Positions 28,233 through 32,419 of a stretch of 32,419 bases of DNA are shown piece by piece. A program made the position numbers and the translations under genes. Origin of the DNA: Candidatus Moranbacteria bacterium RIFCSPHIGHO2_02_FULL_40_12b (GTDB taxonomy: Bacteria > Patescibacteriota > Minisyncoccia > Moranbacterales > 2-12-FULL-40-10). The stretch covers positions 16,701-49,119 of the forward strand of contig MFRX01000001.1 in assembly GCA_001784725.1 (NCBI GenBank), in the 5' to 3' direction. The stretch's first letter is position 1. Every line of letters begins with the position of its first letter. The notes beneath the pieces were generated by a model that saw nothing but the letters and a program-made list of their open reading frames with translations, searched no databases and had not been told where the DNA came from.

Positions 28233-29219
28233 ATGAAAAAAATAATAATTAAAAAAGAAAATTCAGGACAAAGAATTGATAAATTCCTTTCCTCCTATGC
28301 TAAAGCTTCGGCGGATAAAAAGCCAGAAGTTTTTTTAAATATGGAAATAACCCGCGGAGAAATTATTCGGATGATAAAAAACGGGAAAATTAAAGTAAAT
28401 AATAAGAATATAAAACCGAGTTATGTTTTGAAGGAAGGAGACAAGATAAGCGCAGAGCGAAAAGCGAAAAGCGAAAAGTTAATCCCGAAGGACAATATTA
28501 AAATTAAAATAATTTATCAAGATAAAAATATTATAGTTATTGATAAGCCAGATGGATTGAAAATACATCCAAATAATTTTGAGGAAAAAAATACTTTGGT
28601 GAATTTTTTAATTTCAAAGTTTCCGGAAATAGAAAATATAAATGATGGCTCGACGGGTTCGGATTTAAGGCCCGGAATCGTGCATCGTCTGGACAAAGAC
28701 ACTTCTGGCGTTATGATAATCGCGCGGAAGCAGGAGTCCTTTAATGAATTGAAAAATTTATTTAAAAACAGAAAAGTGGAAAAGAAATATTTGGCGGTAG
28801 TGCGCGGAAAATTAAAAAATAAAAAAGGGGTGATTGAAAAACCGATCGCGCGCGCGGAAAATTATAAAAAGCAGGTCATCGCCGGCGGGAAAACGAAAAC
28901 AAAAACAAGATCGGCCGTGACGGAATACGAAGTTATTAAGGAGTATGATAGCTGTTCTTTGCTGGAAATCCGCCCAAAGACCGGCCGGACGCACCAGATC
29001 AGGATCCATCTATTTTCTCTGGGACATCCGGTTATTGGGGATGAAATATATAAATTAAAATCCAAGATTCAACCTTTTTCTTCTTCAGGACTAAAACTTA
29101 ACGCAAAAAGGCAGCTGCTTCACGCGCAGGAAATAAAATTCGAATTATTTAGAAAAAAATATTATTTCCAAAGCAAGATTCCGGATGATTTTACCAATTT
29201 TCTAAGGAATCTTGACTAG
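28233..29219 (+). CDS. RluD-family 23S rRNA pseudouridine synthase with repeat insertion
   Basis: 328 aa from ATG 28233 (MKKIIIKKENSGQRIDKFL); the frame extends upstream but would run through tRNA-Leu. S4 RNA-binding domain at about 10-78 (ITRGEIIRMIKNGKIKVNNK). Synthase core with HRLDKDTSG (catalytic Asp about 154) and RTHQIRIHL near 251. Isomerises specific uridines in rRNA; which of RluA/C/D it equals is not decidable. Residues 20-30 SSYAKASADKK are an in-frame insertion typical of this bacterial group, placed in the first S4 helix. The mRNA probably comes from the tRNA-Leu transcript. Confidence 0.92.
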   Translation: MKKIIIKKENSGQRIDKFLSSYAKASADKKPEVFLNMEITRGEIIRMIKNGKIKVNNKNIKPSYVLKEGDKISAERKAKSEKLIPKDNIKIKIIYQDKNIIVIDKPDGLKIHPNNFEEKNTLVNFLISKFPEIENINDGSTGSDLRPGIVHRLDKDTSGVMIIARKQESFNELKNLFKNRKVEKKYLAVVRGKLKNKKGVIEKPIARAENYKKQVIAGGKTKTKTRSAVTEYEVIKEYDSCSLLEIRPKTGRTHQIRIHLFSLGHPVIGDEIYKLKSKIQPFSSSGLKLNAKRQLLHAQEIKFELFRKKYYFQSKIPDDFTNFLRNLD

Positions 29220-29317
29220 TCAATAGGAAAAAGATATTATGAAATGGCTTTAAATTTAATTAATTCGTTAAGAAATACTCAGTTATTGAGTTTGTTTTTA
29301 ATTTAATAAACTTCGAG

Positions 29318-29323
29318 TATAAT
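29318..29323 (+). promoter_or_regulatory. -10 box of rplS
   Basis: TATAAT 10 bp before ATG 29333; only a poor -35 (TTGTTT, spacer 20) is visible. It predicts an almost leaderless mRNA. Confidence 0.4.
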
Positions 29324-29332
29324 AATAACCAT

Positions 29333-29773
29333 ATGAAGAAAAAAATGATTGAATTTAATTCCAGCCAAAGGACTAAGAAAATTCCTGAACTTAGAGCTGG
29401 AGATATCGTGAAAATTCACCGCAAAATAAAGGAAGGAGAAAAAGAACGACTGCAGGTCTTTGAAGGCATTATTATCGCCATAAAAGGAAAACAAAGCTCA
29501 TCGCCAATGATAACTATCAGAAAAATTTCTTTTGGTATTGGAGTGGAGCTTATATTACCTCTCTATTCTCCGCAAATTGAAAAAGTAGAATTAATCAAAA
29601 GGGCAAAAGTCAGAAGATCAAAATTGTATTACATAAGAAATAAATCCGCAAAATCCCTAAGGATGAAATATAAAGACATCATGGGATATGCAAAAGCGGA
29701 AGAGGAAAAACCCGAGCTGGAAAAAACGGAACAACCTCCGGAAAATATGCCGTCAGAAAAACATAGCCATTGA
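29333..29773 (+). CDS. rplS: 50S ribosomal protein L19
   Basis: 146 aa. The L19 core is clear: RAGDIVKIHRKIKEGEKERLQVFEGIIIAI, TIRKISFGIGVELILPLYSP, IEKVELIKRAKVRRSKLYYI and the final RMKY. L19 sits at the 30S-50S interface. A ~25-residue acidic/proline tail after GYAKAEEEK is extra. In many bacteria rplS follows trmD/rimM; neither is here. Near-leaderless, without SD. Confidence 0.97.
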   Translation: MKKKMIEFNSSQRTKKIPELRAGDIVKIHRKIKEGEKERLQVFEGIIIAIKGKQSSSPMITIRKISFGIGVELILPLYSPQIEKVELIKRAKVRRSKLYYIRNKSAKSLRMKYKDIMGYAKAEEEKPELEKTEQPPENMPSEKHSH

Positions 29774-29822
29774 TAAATTATTTTCAACGATAGTCGTTTG
29801 GGTAGATAGTTTACGTCTAGTC

Positions 29823-29905
29823 GGGCATGTGGCGGAATTTGGTATACGCGTATGCTTGAGGTGCATATGCCGCAAGGATTGGAGGTTCGAGTCCTCTCAT
29901 GCCCA
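29823..29905 (+). tRNA. tRNA-Leu (GAG)
   Basis: Acceptor GGGCATG / CATGCCC; anticodon TATGC-TTGAGGT-GCATA (GAG); variable arm TGCCGCAAGGATT; T-arm GGAGG-TTCGAGT-CCTCT; discriminator A. Confidence 0.95.
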
Positions 29906-29911
29906 CTTTTT

Positions 29912-29962
29912 GGATGATTAGCTCAGTTGGCTAGAATATCTCTCTTTTGCTTCAGAAAGGAT
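29912..29962 (+). pseudogene. tRNA-like 5' relic
   Basis: GGATGAT-TA-GCTCAGTTGGCTAGAAT is a clear tRNA 5' end and D-arm. It is followed by a CTTT..AAAG anticodon-like hairpin with a TGCTTCAG loop. T-arm and 3' acceptor are absent; tRNA-Val starts 4 bp later. Confidence 0.6.
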
Positions 29963-29965
29963 TTT

Positions 29966-30039
29966 GGGTCTGTAGCTCAGTTGGCTAGAGCGCTTCTCTT
30001 ACAAAGAAGAAGTCACTGGTTCGAGTCCAGTCAGACCCA
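29966..30039 (+). tRNA. tRNA-Val (TAC)
   Basis: Acceptor GGGTCTG / CAGACCC; anticodon CTTCT-CTTACAA-AGAAG (TAC); T-arm ACTGG-TTCGAGT-CCAGT; discriminator A. Confidence 0.96.
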
Positions 30040-30043
30040 CATT

Positions 30044-30115
30044 GCCGCGGTAGCTCAGTGGTAGAGCGAAGGACTGAAAATCCTTGCGTTGGCAGTTCGA
30101 TTCTGCCCTGCGGCA
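30044..30115 (+). tRNA. tRNA-Phe (GAA)
   Basis: Acceptor GCCGCGG / CTGCGGC; anticodon AAGGA-CTGAAAA-TCCTT (GAA); T-arm GGCAG-TTCGATT-CTGCC; discriminator A. Confidence 0.96.
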
Positions 30116-30120
30116 CATAA

Positions 30121-30163
30121 CTAGAATCATGAATTACGAAGTATGAATTATGCATGATTCTTT
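30121..30163. repeat. Inverted repeat between tRNA-Phe and tRNA-Met
   Basis: AGAATCATG at the left pairs perfectly with CATGATTCT; the loop carries AATTACGAAGTATGAATTAT microrepeats. T-rich sequence follows, so it may terminate the upstream tRNAs. Confidence 0.6.
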
Positions 30164-30187
30164 ATTTGTTTTTTATAATTTATATTT

Positions 30188-30259
30188 GGGACTGTAGCTC
30201 AGTGGTAGAGCGAGCGGCTCATAACCGCCTGGTCGTAGGTCCGATCCCTACCAGTCCCA
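30188..30259 (+). tRNA. tRNA-Met (CAT), elongator-type or tRNA-Ile2
   Basis: Acceptor GGGACTG / CAGTCCC (paired G1-C72, so not the initiator); anticodon loop CTCATAA (CAT). A27-C43 is unpaired. The T-loop is TCCGATC, with C at the position normally U55. If TilS modifies it, it reads AUA as Ile; the sequence does not decide. Confidence 0.88.
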
Positions 30260-30269
30260 TATAGATTTA

Positions 30270-30340
30270 GCGGGCATAGTATAGTGGTAATACACGTCCT
30301 TGCCAAGGATGAGCCGGCAGTTCGATTCTGCTTGCCCGCT
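30270..30340 (+). tRNA. tRNA-Gly (GCC)
   Basis: Acceptor GCGGGCA / TGCCCGC; anticodon CGTCC-TTGCCAA-GGATG (GCC); T-arm GGCAG-TTCGATT-CTGCT; discriminator T. Confidence 0.95.
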
Positions 30341-30363
30341 CAAGAATTTTAGAATATTTTACC

Positions 30364-30391
30364 TTGACATAAATAAACTTGCCAGTATAAT
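30364..30391 (+). promoter_or_regulatory. Consensus promoter of the matrixin-like protease
   Basis: TTGACA (30364-30369), 16-bp spacer, TATAAT (30386-30391). Leader about 27 nt; weak SD-like GAAAGA. Confidence 0.75.
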
Positions 30392-30424
30392 ATAACTACA
30401 GAAAGATAATTTTTAATATATCAT

Positions 30425-31204
30425 ATGAAAAAAATAATTATTCTCCTTGCCATCTATATTTTTTTGGCAGTGGTATTTTTTAATCCAGTATCCGCAAATA
30501 ATTCGGAAAATGATAATATGGAAGTTATTCCAGAAAAAGACGGGGTTTATGATGTTCCGGGACACCCCAATCTAAAAGTTAGGGTTTTTATCCATAAGGC
30601 AAGACCGCCAAGAATAATTGAACCTTCTTTAATTTGCGATTTGTCTGATCCGGATTCTTCTTCCGTTGTCGGCGCAACCGGCTGGCGATTGCCCGCGGTC
30701 TGGACCTATAATTTGAATCCTGGTAGCGTTCCTTCTTCGGTAGGGTCAGCCAATATAGCCAATATTTCTTCTTTATCCTTTGGGAATTGGCAATCCGCGA
30801 GTGGCAGCAAAGTAACCTTTATTACGGGTCCCAATACCACGATTTCAAGGAAAGGTCTGGACGGAAAAAATATTATTGCCTGGGGAAGAACTTCAGGATC
30901 CGCGCTGGGAGTGACGTATACCTGGTATAATCCCAGCACCGGTCTGGCCGTTGAAACGGATACCATAATGAACAAAAAATTTTCCTGGAGCTGGTCGGGA
31001 AACTTCGGGGGTTGCGCCGATGGCAATTCCTATGACGCGCAAAACATATTAACGCACGAACTGGGACACTGGATTGGCCTGGATGATGAATATGCCTCGG
31101 GGTTTGCCAATAACACTATGTACGGATACGGGTCAAAAGGAGAAATCAAGAAAGATACTTTGACCTCCGGCGATATTACGGGAGTTTCCGAAATTTATCC
31201 GTAA
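30425..31204 (+). CDS. Secreted matrixin-like zinc metalloprotease
   Basis: 259 aa. Signal peptide 1-24 (cleavage after VSA). A short N-terminal segment precedes the catalytic domain, which starts around SSSVVGATGWRLPAVWTYNL. The metzincin motif HELGHWIGLDD (HExxHxxGxxD) lies at about 211-221, and the Met-turn NTMYGYG at about 230. This fits the M10/matrixin clan. An Asp (D rather than the usual third His) takes the third-ligand position, as in some bacterial metzincins. No Cys-switch propeptide is seen. Strong own promoter and a 13-bp terminator make it monocistronic. Probably acts on proteins outside the cell, perhaps of a host or prey. Confidence 0.88.
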   Translation: MKKIIILLAIYIFLAVVFFNPVSANNSENDNMEVIPEKDGVYDVPGHPNLKVRVFIHKARPPRIIEPSLICDLSDPDSSSVVGATGWRLPAVWTYNLNPGSVPSSVGSANIANISSLSFGNWQSASGSKVTFITGPNTTISRKGLDGKNIIAWGRTSGSALGVTYTWYNPSTGLAVETDTIMNKKFSWSWSGNFGGCADGNSYDAQNILTHELGHWIGLDDEYASGFANNTMYGYGSKGEIKKDTLTSGDITGVSEIYP

Positions 31205-31229
31205 TTTATAAAATAGCGAATACAATTTT

Positions 31230-31266
31230 ACTTAAAAATCCCTCTCAAGGGATTTTTAAGTTTTTT
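31230..31266 (+). terminator. Strong terminator after the protease gene
   Basis: 13-bp stem ACTTAAAAATCCC / GGGATTTTTAAGT with a 6-nt loop and T6. Confidence 0.92.
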
Positions 31267-31340
31267 GCCTTTATTAAGCCACCATTCGGTATAGCTTAAA
31301 ATTTTTTTGCTTTATTTAAGCCAAAATGAGTTATTCCTGC

Positions 31341-31369
31341 TTGACTTATCGGATAATTTTTGTTAAACT
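31341..31369 (+). promoter_or_regulatory. Promoter of the 3D-domain gene
   Basis: TTGACT (31341-31346), 17-bp spacer, TAAACT (31364-31369) with TG at 31361-31362 (extended -10). The ~60-nt leader contains ATTGGC/GCCAAT and AGTT/AACT hairpins. Confidence 0.6.
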
Positions 31370-31436
31370 TATCAATTGGCTCAAAATGGGCCAATCCAGT
31401 TCTTAAAAAACTAGGATTAAACATTAACTGAAACGA

Positions 31437-31997
31437 ATGCGTAACATTAGTATTTTTGCCATTTTGCCGGCAATAGTAGCGCTTGCTTTTCCTCAAACAG
31501 CGCTGGCAAACGGAACAATAAATACTAATACAAAAATAGAATTTGAGATGTCAGAAAATGCGGTATTAACTAACGATGTAATAGCAAATGGTTTACTAAA
31601 AATTCCGTATAACTACGAGGGCTATGTTCCCATTGAACAAAAAGAAGACGCGGAACATTCCAAGATTTTGGCTAAATGGAAGGCAAAGCAAAAATCAGGA
31701 AACTTGCCTTCTGATAAATTCACAATTAACGCCAGCGCTTATACGGCAGCCGCCGACGAGTGCGGGAAATCTGACGGAATAACCGCCAGTGGAATCCGGG
31801 TAAAAGAGAAGCACACCCTGGCCTGCCCTCCCCAATATCCATTCGGAACAAAGGTTAAAATTGAAGGGCATGGAACATATACTTGTGAAGATCGCGGGGG
31901 AGCGATCAAGGGAAACCACTTTGACATCTATATGAAAACCAAAAAAGAGGCCTTCGCCTTCGGAAGAAGAAATCTTGAGGCGGAAGTAGTAAATTAA
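31437..31997 (+). CDS. Secreted 3D-domain (double-psi beta-barrel) cell-wall protein
   Basis: 186 aa. Signal peptide 1-24 (cleavage after ALA). Low-complexity linker to about 98. The C-terminal 3D domain runs INASAYTAAADECG, DGITASG, CPPQYPFGTKVKIEG, then DRGGAIKGNHFDIYM near 152-166, with the conserved Asp residues and a Cys pair that may form a disulphide. The fold matches the catalytic region of MltA/YocH-type proteins, which cut or bind peptidoglycan. Probably remodels the wall. Own promoter and terminator. Confidence 0.9.
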   Translation: MRNISIFAILPAIVALAFPQTALANGTINTNTKIEFEMSENAVLTNDVIANGLLKIPYNYEGYVPIEQKEDAEHSKILAKWKAKQKSGNLPSDKFTINASAYTAAADECGKSDGITASGIRVKEKHTLACPPQYPFGTKVKIEGHGTYTCEDRGGAIKGNHFDIYMKTKKEAFAFGRRNLEAEVVN

Positions 31998-32020
31998 ATA
32001 AAAAGAGAATTTGAATAAAT

Positions 32021-32050
32021 AAAACATCCCGATGCAAGTCGGGATGTTTT
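32021..32050. terminator. Terminator after the 3D-domain gene
   Basis: 12-bp stem AAAACATCCCGA / TCGGGATGTTTT with a 6-nt loop. Confidence 0.9.
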
Positions 32051-32056
32051 CGTATC

Positions 32057-32085
32057 TTGATTATAATGTAGGGCTTTGGTATATT
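32057..32085 (+). promoter_or_regulatory. Promoter of the tRNA-Cys/tRNA-Leu pair
   Basis: TTGATT (32057-32062), 17-bp spacer, TATATT (32080-32085). Start near 32092, a few nt before tRNA-Cys. Confidence 0.65.
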
Positions 32086-32096
32086 TTATAAAGTTA

Positions 32097-32169
32097 GGTC
32101 GTGTGGCGAAGTAGCTAACGCGGCGGTCTGCAAAACCGCTATTCGTGGGTGCAAATCTCACCGCGACCT
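32097..32169 (+). tRNA. tRNA-Cys (GCA)
   Basis: Acceptor GGTCGTG / CGCGACC; anticodon GCGGT-CTGCAAA-ACCGC (GCA); T-arm GTGGG-TGCAAAT-CTCAC (atypical loop); discriminator T. Confidence 0.94.
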
Positions 32170-32183
32170 CAAATAAATATCAA

Positions 32184-32268
32184 GCCCGGGTGGTGGAATC
32201 GGTAGACACAAGGGACTTAAAATCCCTCGGATGAATAATCCGTGCGAGTTCGAGTCTCGCCTCGGGCA
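32184..32268 (+). tRNA. tRNA-Leu (TAA)
   Basis: Acceptor GCCCGGG / CTCGGGC; anticodon AGGGA-CTTAAAA-TCCCT (TAA); variable arm CGGATGAATAATCCGT; T-arm GCGAG-TTCGAGT-CTCGC; discriminator A. Confidence 0.95.
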
Positions 32269-32293
32269 CTAGAGTTTGTTTTTTAATTTAATA

Positions 32294-32338
32294 GCCGGGT
32301 TCCCGGAAGAGGAAGTGTACTGAATTTAAAATCCGTCA
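32294..32338 (+). pseudogene. tRNA-Leu-like 5' relic ending in a terminator
   Basis: GCCGGGTTCCCGGAAGAGG and TTTAAAATCCGTC resemble a degenerate tRNA-Leu 5' half including the TTTAAAATCC anticodon loop. From there the sequence becomes the left arm of a terminator hairpin. Confidence 0.45.
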
Positions 32339-32362
32339 GAAAACTGGCGGATTTGTTTTTTT
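32329..32362. terminator. Terminator hairpin
   Basis: AAATCCGTCAG / CTGGCGGATTT stem (one mismatch/bulge), AAAA loop, then GTTTTTTT. T-rich on the minus strand as well, fitting the convergent gene at 32369. Confidence 0.8.
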
Positions 32363-32368
32363 AAAAAA

Positions 32369-32419
32369 TTAAAACAAACTTTCCTGCTTGTCGTCGGGCG
32401 GTTCGGCGCTTAAAAATTC
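32369..32419 (-). CDS. C-terminal end of an unknown minus-strand gene
   Basis: Seventeen codons read from the right edge to TAA: EFLSAEPPDDKQESLF. The acidic/proline stretch followed by a final QESLF fits the QxxLF consensus of peptides that bind the DNA polymerase sliding clamp, as found at the C-termini of several polymerases and repair proteins. The start is outside the window. A bidirectional terminator directly downstream supports a real gene end. The identity is unknown. Confidence 0.5.
   Translation of the reverse strand, partial: EFLSAEPPDDKQESLF

Noticed and set aside
31296..31496. Minus-strand frame of 66 codons before the 3D-domain gene
   Set aside because: It crosses the promoter and leader hairpins of the + gene, and has no SD or homology.

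Overview
The window looks like a piece of a Candidate Phyla Radiation (Patescibacteria, probably Parcubacteria/Moranbacteria-like) chromosome. It is AT-rich and uses UGA as a normal stop. None of the 13 intact tRNA genes encodes CCA. It carries several proteins of a kind often met in that group: lamin-tail and thrombospondin-3-repeat secreted proteins, a 3D-domain protein, and a YAKASADK-type insertion inside an RluD. Many genes are leaderless or lack a Shine-Dalgarno (SD) sequence. The taxonomic call is inference from gene style, since there is no rRNA here.

Layout. 1-2.4 kb: the end of a bacterial PH-domain protein and a secreted lamin-tail/PKD protein. 2.4-10.8 kb: TrmB-like regulators divergent from small unknown genes, yebC, a single-pass membrane protein, a 777-bp gap with a strong promoter and a candidate structured RNA, a guanylate-kinase homologue with an altered P-loop, and a one-protein regulator (HTH + GHKL ATPase + DUF4325) behind a palindromic operator. 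10.8-14.8 kb: tilS, ftsH and a polytopic membrane protein, then tRNA-Val and two broken tRNA relics, one split by a palindromic element with a 10-bp direct repeat. 15-19.4 kb, minus strand: two exported proteins, a small anchored protein, and an O-antigen ligase/Wzy-like gene carrying five parS-like palindromes and several other palindromic repeats in frame. 19.5-23.4 kb: a B12-binding radical SAM enzyme, two tRNA-Ala, a LuxI/FeeM-like acyltransferase whose leader can hide its own SD, a divergent HTH/LAGLIDADG-like gene and tRNA-Arg. 23.4-32.4 kb: cca, a third TrmB-like/small-gene pair including a 42-aa membrane peptide, tRNA clusters with further 5' tRNA relics, rluD directly behind tRNA-Leu, rplS, a matrixin-like protease, a 3D-domain wall protein, and the last codons of a minus-strand gene.

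Common themes. (i) Small genes of unknown function on the minus strand have near-consensus promoters with 16-18 bp spacers and a strong AGGAGG-type SD. Housekeeping genes mostly lack an SD. (ii) Three TrmB-like regulators and one HTH/LAGLIDADG-like protein each sit head-to-head with such a small gene or gene pair, which suggests a repeated regulator/effector cassette. (iii) Palindromic repeats have spread through the region and are tolerated in frame in tilS, cca, rluD and especially the wzy-like gene. (iv) The tRNA loci are littered with 5' or 3' half-tRNA sequences. The CCA-adding enzyme encoded here is needed to finish every tRNA in the window.

The most promising candidates for something undescribed are the LuxI-like synthase with its SD-sequestering leader, the parS-like/palindrome-laden wzy gene, the regulator/small-gene cassettes, and the structured RNA at about 5986-6421.
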